64,000 bases of DNA. It comes from Daucus carota subsp. sativus (lineage: Eukaryota; Streptophyta; Magnoliopsida; Apiales; Apiaceae). The notes under the pieces are model-generated. The model had not been told where the DNA came from. It worked only from the letters and a program-made list of their open reading frames with translations, and did no database searches. The stretch's first letter is position 1. Each line of letters opens with the position of its first letter. The stretch lies in NCBI RefSeq assembly GCF_001625215.2, contig NC_030386.2, positions 40,456,796-40,520,795 on the forward strand. Reading direction: 5' to 3'. Shown here piece after piece: positions 51,791-62,818 of the stretch. The position numbers were made by a program, and so were the translations under genes.

Positions 51791-52090
51791 CGCTCAAAGA
51801 GCCATTAATGATGCTTCAAAAATTGGACGCTCAAAGAGCAATTAGTAATGCTTCGAGAGTTGTATTTAAGGACGCTTCGCAAGCAGGATGCCTTACAAGC
51901 GGGACGCCTCACAATCGAGACGCCTCACAGGCATGGCGTCTCACAGAGGAGCGCTTTAAAAATTTGGACGCTCAAAGAGCAATTGATAATGTTTCAAAAA
52001 TTGGACGCTCAAAGAGCAATTAATAATGCTTCAAAAGTTGGACGCTCGAAGAGCAATTAATAATGTTTCAAAAATTGGACGATCAAAGAG
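51788..52090. repeat. GGACGCTCAAAGAGCAATTAATAATG minisatellite
   Basis: Imperfect units containing TTGGACGCTCAAAGAGCAATT and ATAATGCTTCAAAA recur about five times within the retroelement interior. They are interrupted by a GACGCCTCACA-rich block (about 51870-51950) that has relatives at about 52345-52440. Confidence 0.85.
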
Positions 52091-53888
52091 TTTGTGGAGC
52101 AAAGAGCCGAATTATGAATTCGTGATTTTTGTAGTCCCATCGGGATATATGTTTGTTTCCTTTGGATCCAGATGGAATTCAGTTTCTGTATGCTTCAGGA
52201 GCCGATGGAGTGTGGAGTCAGATTGTTGAACTTCTTGAAGGTTGTATTTGGTACTTTTTTTCTTTTTTTTTCAAAGGACTTCACCACTTCACTGATTCCA
52301 CAGCTCAGCACTTACTTTAAGAAAATTCTAGGAGCTGGATTTTAGGATGCTTCACAAGCGGGGACGCTTCACAGAGAGACGCTTCACAGGTAGCACGCTT
52401 CACAGGTAGCATGCTTCACAGACGGGACGCTTCTCAAGCTGGATTTAACAACATTTTAGGCTCTGACTTTTAAGGACGCTTCATGAGCAAAATTTGAGGA
52501 CGTTGATGAACTGCTTCTTTGAGTCTGGTACTTATTTCGGATGAATTCAATACTTCATTGGTTCAATAGTTCAGCGCCTCCTTTTCCGATCAGATCTGAG
52601 AACATCATCTCTCTGCTCAAACTCAATTGCAGCTCCTTATCTTATTCATCATATCATCAATTTAATATTTCTTTTGCAGCCTGAGAGTATTGAAGTACTG
52701 CTTCTACCGTGGTTTCACTTCAAGCAGCCTTCACTTCATGTATGTCCCTCTTTCAGATCTAGCTTTTCTTATGGAGTCTCTATCAAACTTGACGGCGTCA
52801 GATCTCTTACTTGGAGGCGCATATATCATCCACCATGGTGGTGCGTATATCATCCATTGTGGTGGCACGCACATCAACAAACATGGTGGCGCACAGATCA
52901 GCAACTATGGTTTGATTTTGTTTGATTTTTAGCCATCCTAGCGGCCCTCAACCTCTCTAAATGGAGCTGAGCGTCGCAGGACAACACCTTCTTCCCTTGG
53001 GGCGTTTCCATCAGAGCTTTTAACTGTCGTTCTAGTATGAAGGCCGAAAGCTCTGAAATACGAGGGTTGTCTCGATATTGTGCTTTTGATATGGGTTCAC
53101 ATATCACTTTGTCGGCGTTTTCACCAAATTGAAGACAGATTGTTAAACCTCTTGAAGCTTTAGGAAAGTTCTAGAAGTTGGATTAAAAGACGCTGATGCT
53201 GGCGCATCTGGCGAGCTGGCAAGCTGGCGAACTTCACGAGCTCTGTTATGTTTTCAGTTCAACGGTTCTACCGTGACGGTTCAACGGTTCTGCCGTCACT
53301 TCATATCAATTCATCTTTCAGATCTAGCTTTTCTTATGGGGACTTTACCAAACTTGGACACATTCTTTTCTTCCTTCTTCCCAAGGAATCAGAGTACGCA
53401 AATTTCTTATAGGAACTCGTATGTTATGCCAAATCACGCTAGTTTTGTAGAAGAATGAAGATGACTTGGATGCCGGAGAAGGAATTCCGGTAACATCGGC
53501 GGCGAGAAACAGGAGATCGACGGATACTTGGCGGAGCTTTGCGTGCTCGTCGTTCAACTGAGTTTCCATATGCGGAGCTTTAGTGAGTTGGAGAATGGAG
53601 AGAGCGATTTGAGCTGAGTGAGGCTGATTCAGAGATCATCAGGAGAGAGAGTCGCTGGTGGCGATTGAGATTTTCTGAGTTTGATTGACGATTCAATCTG
53701 CAGTAGGAGATGATATTGAAGAAAAGTAATGAGCCGGTGGTGGTTGCTTCTCGGGAACAGGCGGCACATCTCTCGGAGCCTTTTTCGGCGCCGAGTCGTG
53801 TTGCTCGTCCTTGTTTCCGGTGGTAGCCATGCTCATGGAGATCAAATTTGTGGTTGGAAAGGCGAGATCCCCTCCTTCTAGCGCCAAA

Positions 53889-54032
53889 TGTTGAGATATT
53901 ACAAGGAAGGTTCTTTTCTCTCAATTTCCAACCCCCTCATTATGAGATCTAAGACTCCTATATATAATATCCTATTAGTTCTAGAACCTTCCTTCTTTGT
54001 GGGCTTTGCCTTCTTGGGCTGGAGGCCCAACA
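53889..54032 (-). repeat. 5' LTR of the retroelement (right copy)
   Basis: 144 bp, direct repeat of 50645-50788 with two mismatches. The adjoining inner sequence (about 53869-53888) is the primer-binding-site-like segment when read on the minus strand. Confidence 0.95.
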
Positions 54033-54392
54033 ATTTCCCGCCGCTACCATATAGTATTCATCTTTACCTGGTGATAAATAAAGCATCCGTGCCTCTTTTG
54101 ATCTCTGAGAAATCTCATAAAATGGACTCTCTAGAGATCCTCCACGACCAATCTTCGCATGAATTGCTAAAGATCCAATAAGTCCGACATTTATTCCTTC
54201 AGACGTGTCAATTGGGCAAATACGCCCATAATGACTAGGATGGATATCTCGTATTCGAAAACTAGCAGTTCGCCCTGTCAATCCTCCAGGGCCCAAATAA
54301 CTCAATTTTCTCCCATGAACTATTTGTGTCAATGGATTAGTTCGATCTAAAACTTGAGATAATGGGTGTAAACCGAAAAAAGATTCATAAGT
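54033..54392 (-). pseudogene. rpoB: Nuclear copy of part of chloroplast rpoB
   Basis: Translating the minus strand gives about 120 codons without a stop that match the plastid RNA polymerase beta subunit. Landmarks are [21 protein letters not shown], then [56 protein letters not shown], then LESPFYEI and [10 protein letters not shown]. In plants rpoB is encoded only in the chloroplast, and the flanks here are nuclear, so this is a nuclear plastid-DNA insert covering an internal fragment of a protein of over 1,000 residues. It lacks start, end and plastid promoter. Similarity ends abruptly at TYES on the upstream side. On the other side it is cut by the LTR retroelement and resumes for about 18 bases at 50627-50644. 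A few substitutions (e.g. SQRSKEARM) suggest some decay, although the frame is still open. Confidence 0.92.
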
Positions 54393-54736
54393 AAATATAA
54401 AAAATTTAGCTAACGTGTTGAAAAAATCATACTCCAACCACGTGAACCTATTGTTTATAATTTTAGCCAACCTCCCGTAGATGGTTATATTTGTCGAACC
54501 TCTACATGTCTGTAAGAAATCTGTTATATGATTGCACATCATTTATTACCATATTAAACTGATATATTCTATTTTAACAAACTAAAATATTAATAACATT
54601 TTATTTTAAAATTATAGCCAACCAATATAGCGAATACCATTGAAGTACAATATTTTACAAGTTCGGCAAATTTTACATAATGTCTTACTGGTTCAATTTA
54701 GCCAACGATTATAGTCAACGCCGTTGGACATGCTCT

Positions 54737-55649
54737 TGAGCGAGGCGAGGACCCCTTGGCCCTTATTTCCTTTTATATTATCATAAAAACCCTTTAGGCA
54801 GAATACAGGGGTCATGCACACTACAAGCATGTGGTTGTTGCAGTCACCTGAAGTGTTATGCAAGACTTTTCCAAGCGATTTCTTCTAAGATATGAGCTGA
54901 TTTGCTTGTCTTTCATCTGTCTCACTGAACCTTCTTATTCTTTTTTAACCCCCAATTAAGTTGAGGTCCGTCAGTCTCGAGGGTCAAATTAAATTGCGTG
55001 ATGACGTGAAGCCTGCAGCAGCCATTAGTATTGACATTGAGAGTAAGCTAGGATATGAAGGCAATTTATACTGTAACTGTACCGGTGAATGTCGTCATTT
55101 CTTCTGCTTGTCATTGAGGTCTTAAGATGAATCAAAGCTGATCACTCGAGGACTTCCCTTTCCTCGGATAAGTTGAGCAATGAATCCGAATAAACACCCA
55201 AAAAATCCTCCTAGGGGATTCTTGAGACAAATGCATTGAGTTATGTTACAACTTACAAGTCTGTTCCTTCAGACCATTGTTTGAATATAGCCTCAAGATT
55301 CCTGTTCTATTCTATAGGTCGACTGCCTGTTAATAAATAATATAATATAAATTTTAAATTGATATATTCCTTGTGTCCCGATCAATTCTTTACACTTTGT
55401 TTTTTTTGGAATGTCCATTCCTGTTGTTTACATTTCAATTTCAAAATTGAACTGCTGAAAATACCATTTTCTGAGACAAACTTAAACCAAACATATCAAA
55501 GTGTTTTTCCTCCAAGAGGGAACAAATATAAGATTCCAAGAATATCTTCCAAAACAGATTCTAATACATGCATGTAAAACAGTTAGCACACTGGGTCTTA
55601 ATTTTAAGCTGGCATGAAGAGTATAAGATCCTCTGGCATCATTTTATTG
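54737..55649. other. Spacer downstream of FTIP1-like gene
   Basis: No separate gene. The last few hundred bases before 55650 are probably the 3' UTR of the minus-strand FTIP1-like gene. Confidence 0.5.
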
Positions 55650-58019
55650 TCAAAGCATGCTGTCCGCTCGAGCTGGCAATCTCCTGAAGAAATTGCTGGG
55701 AATTGAAGGCTGTTTACTCCTCAGTCTGGGGTGTCTCAGCAGAAACAAGCCTGCCCCTAAAATGACTATTCTGAAAGGAGTGACATAAAGAACAACGGCA
55801 GCAATCAGGCAGAAAAGTATGAAGAGGCACGTCGCTCTTGGATCCCTCCAGCTCAGCAGAGCCTGAAACCTTTCACCCTGCGTTGCCATGTCGCCTATCA
55901 CTGTCTGTATTCTCCCTGCCACGCTGCGTAGTCTGTCGTATCGCATCCTCGTCACATCTTGAGCCTTGGATGTGGGGAAAGTGTCAAACTCTTCATCCAG
56001 TTCATCTGGATGAACTGCTTCTGCCCAAGAAAGTTTAATATCCATATGGGGTGGATGTCTTGGCCTCAACCAGAAGTTCCATATTCCGATGAGAAACATG
56101 TAAAGAAATATTGTCGGAAGGATCAGCTCTGGGAAGCAAATTAGTATGAAAAACAGGACATGGACTAGAATCGAAGTGATGGGGTTTTTCCAGTGACAAA
56201 CTTCTCTCACCCATTTGCTCATAGATATTGCTCCAGAAAACAGTGAAACAATCCTGAAGAAGTTGGCCTTGCTTCTTCTCATGCTCCACATGTGAGAATC
56301 TATATCAAGCATGTATTCTACAACTTCTTTCCGGAGTGGAGGCTCAGATCGACCAAGCCTGGCGGCTACAATGTTCATTGCCTGAAATCTTAAGAAATCC
56401 AACTGGCTCACAGTAAAAGGATGCAGGTAATGCATTTTTGGCAACAAAGGATGCCAATAAAGATACATCATATTTGCCATAGACAAGCAAGTGAACCGAA
56501 AGGCTAATTGCAGTTCCCCCATCTTCTTCACCCCGGATGGTTGAAGGACTAAAAGGGGGTAAGAATGTGCATATATCCGGTCAGTGTCAAGGGTGGATAA
56601 TCGGATTCTTACCTTTCCGATTCTCGAGTCCTTTCCGGGGCCACTGTCATTTCCTCCCAAGTGGCAATTGTCAAATGCACCTAGAGTGATGACAGTGCAT
56701 GGGTCGTAAACCTCCCATGTGTACTGTTCGTTCCATTTCGGAGCAGAGCTATTGACTATAGTTCTGGTTCTTACCCATTTCTGACCATACTTTGCCACAC
56801 AGTAAGCATCCGTGGCTCCTCTGCCGTCCACTGTCTTCATTGGAAGAAGTCCCTGTGCACTTAAAATACCCACCTCAAGGATACCTATAGGCTGCTTCCA
56901 TAGTTGGCGATCAGTAGGCCTTTGATCGCTGATGTACATGGATGATTCATCCAGTACATGATATGCACCTTCAAGACATACTCTGAGGTGAATTCTGGTT
57001 GAAAATTTGAGTTCCATTCTCCTGTCACCTTCCAGGGCTCCGAAACCAAACTTCTCCAAGTTAAACCAGCGAGAGTGAATAGGCCGGTGATCTAATCTTT
57101 TCTCAAAAACGTTGAGCGCCAATTGTATCCTTCCCACAGTTTCCTCTCTTGAAGGTGTCTTGTTTTCAACTGTGAGCACCAATTTTTCTTCAAAAGGCTC
57201 CGCGGCCACGAAGATCAAGTCCTCATTCCAGAAAGGATTGGTTGTTTTTGTTGGACACATGCTGGTCTTGAGTATCTGATTCCCAACTTGAGCCTTGACA
57301 AATACCTGAGGGAGTTGGCTTTTGTCTGCTGATTCTACATCATGAGCTTCAATTACATTGACTCTCAGATACCAGAGTTTGGGAGAAACATACACCTTTG
57401 AGCGAGCGCTAAAAACGCCATCTCCTCGAGCTGTAGCAGCATCCGAATGCCATGCGTCTGGGAAGGCTTCATCAGCTTGCGTTCCCATCCAAACGGCTAG
57501 CATGATTTCCCCTCTTATCTTGCTCTCACCTCGACGATCCTCTAGTCTATACCACTGAGGTGCCAAGGGGCTGTCTGGAGGAACCCTTGTAGGCACTTCA
57601 TGCATATTAAACACAACTCTTCCTAGATAATCATCTCTAGCCACCATCTCTTTGTCTCTCACAAAAACTTCAACCACTGAAGCTTGAATCTTGTCTCTTG
57701 AGAATGCAAATACTTGTTTCCACTCAGGGTTGGCTCTCTTTTCCAAATGTTGAGTTTTTCCTTTGTAGTTTCCTAGCTTCACCTCAACATACGGGTCCGA
57801 GCTCCCCGTGACTTGATTAGGAGGAAGATCTCTAGCTTTTACAACACGGACATAAACATAGTACATCTGCTCGACGAGATCATAAGTGCTTGTGATTCTC
57901 TCGCTGCTTATCCAACCTCCTCCACCACGCACCCCTCCATGTGGCCATTGTTCCCCTAGCTTAGGTTTCGTGTCCTTGACCTTGTAGTCATCTTGGTTCG
58001 GATTTGCTTGTGAGCCCAT
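55650..58019 (-). CDS. FTIP1: MCTP family protein, FTIP1-type
   Basis: Intronless minus-strand CDS of 789 residues from ATG at 58019 to TAA 55650-55652. An in-frame extension further upstream opens only with TTG, so MGSQANPNQDDYKVKDTKPKLGE is taken as the start. Layout: a glycine-rich N-terminal stretch, three C2 domains (starting near TYDLVEQMYYVYVRVV, KLWYLRVNVIEAHDV and IGILEVGILSAQGL), then the PRT_C domain with two hydrophobic hairpins and the end ARADSML. It differs widely from the two FTIP3/4-like copies in the window and is closest to Arabidopsis FTIP1 (AT5G06850), an endoplasmic-reticulum protein that helps move the florigen FT from companion cells to sieve elements. Its second C2 domain (EAHDVESADKSQLPQVFVK) has fewer acidic loop residues than its paralogues, so calcium binding there may be weak. 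Its orientation is opposite to the FTIP3/4 pair. Confidence 0.93.
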   Translation of the reverse strand: MGSQANPNQDDYKVKDTKPKLGEQWPHGGVRGGGGWISSERITSTYDLVEQMYYVYVRVVKARDLPPNQVTGSSDPYVEVKLGNYKGKTQHLEKRANPEWKQVFAFSRDKIQASVVEVFVRDKEMVARDDYLGRVVFNMHEVPTRVPPDSPLAPQWYRLEDRRGESKIRGEIMLAVWMGTQADEAFPDAWHSDAATARGDGVFSARSKVYVSPKLWYLRVNVIEAHDVESADKSQLPQVFVKAQVGNQILKTSMCPTKTTNPFWNEDLIFVAAEPFEEKLVLTVENKTPSREETVGRIQLALNVFEKRLDHRPIHSRWFNLEKFGFGALEGDRRMELKFSTRIHLRVCLEGAYHVLDESSMYISDQRPTDRQLWKQPIGILEVGILSAQGLLPMKTVDGRGATDAYCVAKYGQKWVRTRTIVNSSAPKWNEQYTWEVYDPCTVITLGAFDNCHLGGNDSGPGKDSRIGKVRIRLSTLDTDRIYAHSYPLLVLQPSGVKKMGELQLAFRFTCLSMANMMYLYWHPLLPKMHYLHPFTVSQLDFLRFQAMNIVAARLGRSEPPLRKEVVEYMLDIDSHMWSMRRSKANFFRIVSLFSGAISMSKWVREVCHWKNPITSILVHVLFFILICFPELILPTIFLYMFLIGIWNFWLRPRHPPHMDIKLSWAEAVHPDELDEEFDTFPTSKAQDVTRMRYDRLRSVAGRIQTVIGDMATQGERFQALLSWRDPRATCLFILFCLIAAVVLYVTPFRIVILGAGLFLLRHPRLRSKQPSIPSNFFRRLPARADSML

Positions 58020-59431
58020 TTTATCAATTACAGGATTGAGATGAAGCTGTAATTGTGTTATCAACTATATAGTACCTGCTGCTCCTAGAGGAGAACTCTA
58101 ATAAACAGACGACAGAGACTAATGCAGTAGCATGGAGGTGAAACTCCAAAGAAACATACTTTATAACTTGAGCAAGACTTTTAAGATGGTAAAAATGATG
58201 AGACAAACATAAGATGTATCCAATCTAGTTGAGAACAGGTTCGAAACTATTATAGGGGCTGAATGATATGGATAACAATTTTTGGAAGTTACGAGAATAT
58301 ATGAAAATTCTCTTTTTAGGAAGTATGAAATCAAGAGTTTCAGTTATACCTTTTGAAATAAAGAAGCTTCTGATGACTAGTTGCTGCGCTTTATGTTCAT
58401 TTCATGGAACTGAGCCTTAGACTTTTAGCACTGTTTTCTACTATCTTGAATTGCCTCAAGTGATCAAATCTTCGAGAAGTTGACTAATGTATTATGCAGT
58501 ATTTCTTGCTGTGAGCAATGCTTTTTTTTTTTTTGCTAGTCCAGGGCATACTAGATTGTGTGCTGCATTATAGCAAATCGGCAATCAACCTAATAGTGTG
58601 CTGTTGGAGAAGTATAAAGGTATCTGCTTTCTTCAAACGCGTTAGTATAAAATTCATCTTTGTGCTCTATGTAAGTCAAAAGTATGCATATGTTTATAGG
58701 AAAAAAGATGTTTGATGCCTCCATTAAGATGACAAGTTGTTGTTTTGGACTCGGATGTGATATTCTGCATGGCTTGTTTTGCCTTTAAAGATTCTGTCAT
58801 CTTTTCTGGTTATCACCGTGGAGTAGTAGTCGTAGTAGTTCAAATCTGCGGTTTTAGTGGCAATGAGTAACTTAGTTTTAGTGATGAATCAGGGAATCCA
58901 AGCAAGTGATAATATATCTAAATAAAGAGAGGCGAGAATTTGGTAGCTGTACTTAGCTTTGGCTTGCCTTTAAAGCTCCACTTACTTTGATAAAGATATG
59001 CCATTGTTCCTGAATATTTTTCTTCATCTTCTTGTTTAAGCTGCTAGTGTAATTTGTTCCCCTGTTGTTACTGTAGATGGTTATTTTATCCAAACATCTC
59101 GCCTAGTAATGCATCGAATATCCTGTTCTTAAATCACAAACACTAGATCACATAATAATTGTGGAGCAATGAATAAAGAGGCTGATGATAAAAACATGAG
59201 TGAAGCTTTTGCATGATTAATACATTTACAAATGATCATTCTTTTCATGGGTCGGATTTGGTCTACAAGTGAGTCGAGACTAGGAAATACAAGTGAAAAT
59301 GTTTGGTATGATACAGTGGTATTCACACGAGGGAGACTCCTTGCAATATAATCTGTGAGTGCACAAGTGATGATTGTGGAGAAGAAGGGATGAAACATGG
59401 GCGGCTGCAACAAATGTAGTAAGAGAATAAT
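58020..59431. other. Upstream region of FTIP1-like gene and spacer
   Basis: Includes the FTIP1-like promoter and leader on the minus strand. A leader intron is possible but could not be fixed. No other gene is recognised; the minus-strand frames at 59129-59706 have no family motif and lie partly over a MITE. Confidence 0.5.
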
Positions 59432-59644
59432 GTTCGTGTTTGGTTGGGGAAAATGAAATGGAATGGAATGAACTGTAGGAGGAAAGTTTTGGAATAAATG
59501 TAAGTGAGAGCAAAATTGCTATGATGAGATTTAAGAAAAAATTGGGGGTAGGAGAGAATGGAGGAAGGAATGAAATTTGTTAACAATTGCCCATGATATA
59601 GTTCATTTTTCATTCCATTCCTTCCGGAATAACCAAATACAACA
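59432..59644. mobile_element. MITE of about 213 bp
   Basis: Inverted ends: GTTCGTGTTTGGTT on the left and, reverse-complemented, GTTGTATTTGGTT on the right, followed by matching GGAATGGAATGAA blocks in both orientations. The target duplication is not clear. Non-coding. Confidence 0.65.
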
Positions 59645-59814
59645 TAAGGATTTTCAGTGCCAAGTAATATCCTCTCCTCTCTTAAACTTAAAATATCCCT
59701 TGCCAAAATGGCAAGACAGCGGCGTGTGGTAAAACAAATTATTTCATTTCATCAAATTAAATCTTAGGCAGTATTTCATTTCATTAATTATATCGTCAAC
59801 CCAAATCCTTTCTA

Positions 59815-60117
59815 CTCCCTCCGTCCCTTTTTATCTGTCCATTTTGAAAAAAAAACACATACCAAAGAAAACTTGATTGTATAAACTTTTTCATTAAATA
59901 CCCCTAATTAATATCTTGAAAATGGTGGAATACCCCTACTTTATGTCTTGAAAACATGAATTCAACCAAGTTTTAAATAAGTCAAGTCTTGAAAATTGAA
60001 ATTATGGAGATATATTTGAAAAACTATCATTAAATTAGTTTTGAAAGTATAAATGGACAGATAAATAGGGACAAATTTTTACTTCCAAAGTGGACAGATA
60101 AATAGGGACGGAGGGAG
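59815..60117. mobile_element. Stowaway-type MITE
   Basis: About 303 bp from CTCCCTCCGTCCC to GGGACGGAGGGAG with TA on both sides (59813-59814 and 60118-60119). TTTTTATCTGTCCATTTTG at the left is mirrored by AAAGTGGACAGATAAATAG at the right, extending the inverted repeat. Confidence 0.92.
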
Positions 60118-60208
60118 TATCATACAACTTTATAACGTTAAGGAGGTTATTATATGATATTATGATGATAGATTATAAATTTTTTAATACAATAATTATT
60201 ATTAATTT

Positions 60209-60241
<33 letters not shown>

Positions 60242-60867
60242 GAATTTAAATGATATTATCGCAAGTTATGTGCATTAATATTTTGAAAGTTCAAATAACA
60301 CATAAAATTTGATAATATTTCTTAAATTAATGAAATTTAGTCGTATATATAACATCAATAATATGAAAAAAATGAATTAAGAGTAATCTAGAGAAAAGTT
60401 ATTCAATAAGAAAAAGTTGCGCTAAATAACTATTTATTTAGGAGTATATTAATTATTCGATTATAATTATTAATCCCTATATCAGTTTATGTAGTAAATT
60501 AAATAATAACTTTTAAAAAAGAATATCATTGAAAATAATTACAATCTGTATTTGACAATATTGTTCTTAGTAAAGCACATGAAGACTCTGTTTATCAACA
60601 AAAAACGTAAACAGAATTTAACCAAATCCACGTACATTTTCACTGATATATTTTCCCAAACAACAGTTTCTCTACCCGTAAAAGCAAACCAGCTTAAACC
60701 ATTTTCCCTAAATTTCCTTCTTGAAAAATTAAAAAACCATGAGATTCTTTAGGTTCCCATATGTGAAAATTTAGCTTAGTTTTTGCAACACAAGGCCTGA
60801 TAGAAGAACTGTTGTACTAAACATACTGCACTATTAACAGCTGGGATAAACAAGTCCTAAACCCTGC
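60118..60867. other. Spacer and 3' UTR of the MBD gene
   Basis: AT-rich, with a TA microsatellite at about 60218-60241. The last 100-200 bases are likely the 3' UTR of the minus-strand MBD gene. No other gene seen. Confidence 0.5.
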
Positions 60868-62818
60868 CTAGGTTCTTCTCCCTTCATCTTGCTGGAGGTT
60901 CATATATGTGTAACCACCATTGTACATCTGTCCACTTGGTTGCTTCAATCTCTTGGCTGGCCGATCTCCAGGTTCATGAAGAGGGGCTTGATAACTGGCT
61001 CCTGGACGATCTACAGCTTCAGGGATCTGATAAGGAGAACCATAGTCTAGCATTCCGAGCTGCAAGTCTGTATTTGCTTCTGGACGTACCCATGTTAATG
61101 GCCTCGCTGCAAGAATTGGTGCAAGCAAAGTACTTGGTCAAAAAACATGTAATATTTCTTTCCTTCTTTTTTTTTGCCAAGAACATGTAATATTTCTACT
61201 ATTACAGTAACTCACTTCTTTTTACCATATTTCCAAATATTCATTTATTACAAAATATTTCCACTTTTTAGACACTGTACTTATCATGTGTACAGTAATA
61301 ACAATTATCATGTGTGCACTCACGCACCTTGAGAAGATCCGGGAGTCCCCGAAGTACCCCCATCAGGAAAAGCAATACGAGGCGTTCTCTTTTTCACGTA
61401 GTTTTCCTGTAAAGGCCTTGGAATTTGAAAAGAAAATTGAGACATGGCCACTCCTTCCGCCTCGTCTGGATGTTCAAGCAAGTACCTGCAAATGAGAAAA
61501 ACCAATGTTCATATTCACTGTCAAGCACAGGACTCACCAACCCAGAGAATCCATTATTTATTCATTTACTCTAGCACATCGTACAAATAATAAGCGAAGT
61601 CAACCATCAATTTTCAAGGAGCAGTTGGCAAACCAGTACTATACACAATTTTCAAATGGGCGCATAAAAGAAGCTCCCACATTATACTTTCAGAAAAAAG
61701 AGGCACGATATTCTGAACCTTGAAAATTACAAAAGAAAATTTATATATAAAAACAAAAGACAAGAATACAATTTAGATTATAACTCCACATCTTCAACTT
61801 CCTATAAGCCTGAATACCAATTAGTCAGCATTATAATATAATTTGGTGATCATGTTGCAACTATTTTGGACTCCTGTAGTAATATTGAAACGAAGACCTG
61901 CACATGAAAGCAAGATTACAACAAGTAGATTAACAACTAGAAAGCAAAATCACCTTTGAACTTCAACCATGGATCGAAGCCTCTTTCCTGATGGTGTGAC
62001 ATAATACCTGAAAGTATGACAAAGCTCAATTTCTAAACTGAAACACGCAAATGGCAAAACCTAAACAATAATTGAAACAGAATGTAAGGTGAAACATACA
62101 CATCAGCAAATTTGGTTCCTCCGAAACCCCTAATCCTTAGAAGCCGTTCCCACCCCAGAGGGGCTTGGGCAATGTTAGGCCTGTCGATTGCCCATAGCCT
62201 GCTGCCATCCTGCCGAATATCAGGGTCATCATCGCATGATATCTCAGGACGCCACTCGCGAGCTGCTTCACATACAAATGGCTGCTCCAAGATGTGTTCA
62301 CGAATTTCCTCGTATTTCTCCTTTGACGGAATAAGCCTCCATTTAAAACATTTTGCACACTGAACCGTAAAAGCTCCCACCGATGGCAAATTTCTGGAAA
62401 CGGAATTCTGTAAGGAGTATAGTTGGGATGGTTGAGAGGGATTCATAAAGTTAATAGGTACCGCATCAGGACTAAATTCAACGTCATCAGAAACAGCATC
62501 AGGAGGATTGTAAAGAACTAGCTGATTCTGAGCATTGTTGCAATCTTGATCATCGTCGTCATCATCAATATTTGAGCTATTATCCCTTTCTTTTTCCAAT
62601 GAATTGGCTTTTTCAGGTCTCGGAAGATTGTTTTCCTGCTGATCTTGAGAAGCTGGAGTATTGATGTCAATCCCTTCCTCTCTCTTGCAATTATGGAGAA
62701 CACTTGCTGTGGTGCCACTGATGACCGCTTGACCACTTAAGCTGCTAGGCATAAGAGGCTCTGAATCATTTCGTTCTCCTTTTATCTTGATAGTAAATTT
62801 TGGGAGACTTGGCTGCAT
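60868..62818 (-). CDS. MBD2: CW zinc finger and methyl-CpG-binding-domain protein, MBD2-type
   Basis: Four minus-strand coding exons join in frame to 389 residues: 62100-62818, 61954-62007, 61328-61485, 60868-61106. The ATG at 62818 (MQPSLPKFTIKIKG) is chosen because an intron acceptor lies just 5' of it at about 62837. Order: a long polar N-terminal region with an acidic run (six aspartates near residues 85-90); a CW domain at about 150-197 with C154, C157, C183, C195 and W160; an MBD at about 215-283 (GWERLLRIRGFGGTKFADVYYVTPSGKRLRSMVEVQRYL); then SQFSFQIPRPL and a basic/polar tail (RPAKRLKQPSG). CW domains read methylated histone H3K4, and MBDs bind DNA. Arabidopsis has this pairing in MBD1, 2, 4 and 12; MBD2 is the closest in my recollection. 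It is longer than AtMBD2 in both tails. Binding to methyl-CpG by this class is doubtful. Confidence 0.9.

Larger units (their letters stand above)
50645..54032 (-). mobile_element. Non-autonomous LTR retroelement, 3,388 bp, short LTRs
   Basis: Two 144-bp direct repeats (50645-50788 and 53889-54032), with TG...CA ends and two mismatches, are flanked by an exact 5-bp target duplication, ATTTC (50640-50644 and 54033-54037). Read on the minus strand, the sequence after the first LTR is TTTGGCGCTAGAAGGAGGGG, a primer-binding-site-like segment. Before the second LTR is GGAGGGGGA, a polypurine tract. So the element is oriented leftward. The 3.1-kb interior has no reverse transcriptase, integrase or protease. 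It holds only short minus-strand frames (e.g. at 53693-53887 and 53345-53569) and several families of minisatellite. The two mismatches in 144 bp imply a recent insertion. Confidence 0.93.
50627..54736. mobile_element. Putative inverted-repeat element carrying a plastid rpoB fragment
   Basis: The left border reads AGAGCATCTCCAA (50628-50640) and the right border, reverse-complemented, AGAGCATGTCCAA (ending near 54736): 12 of 13 bases match. The interior at 54393-54736 has TAGCCAAC motifs common in such MITEs. The rpoB piece starts or ends within a few bases of the left border. If real, the element is about 720 bp once the LTR insertion is removed. No target duplication was found, so this is a hypothesis. 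Confidence 0.4.

Noticed and set aside
53345-53924. Minus-strand frames that could be a gag remnant
   Set aside because: They follow the primer-binding-site-like segment but show no zinc knuckle or gag motif I can recognise, so they are described only as part of the retroelement.
58020-58064. Fifteen-residue N-terminal extension of the FTIP1-like protein
   Set aside because: It begins with TTG, lacks an ATG, and the next in-frame ATG at 58019 gives the usual MCTP N-terminus.
59129-59706. Minus-strand frames of 77-127 codons
   Set aside because: They overlap the MITE at 59432-59644 and each other in several frames, with no family resemblance.
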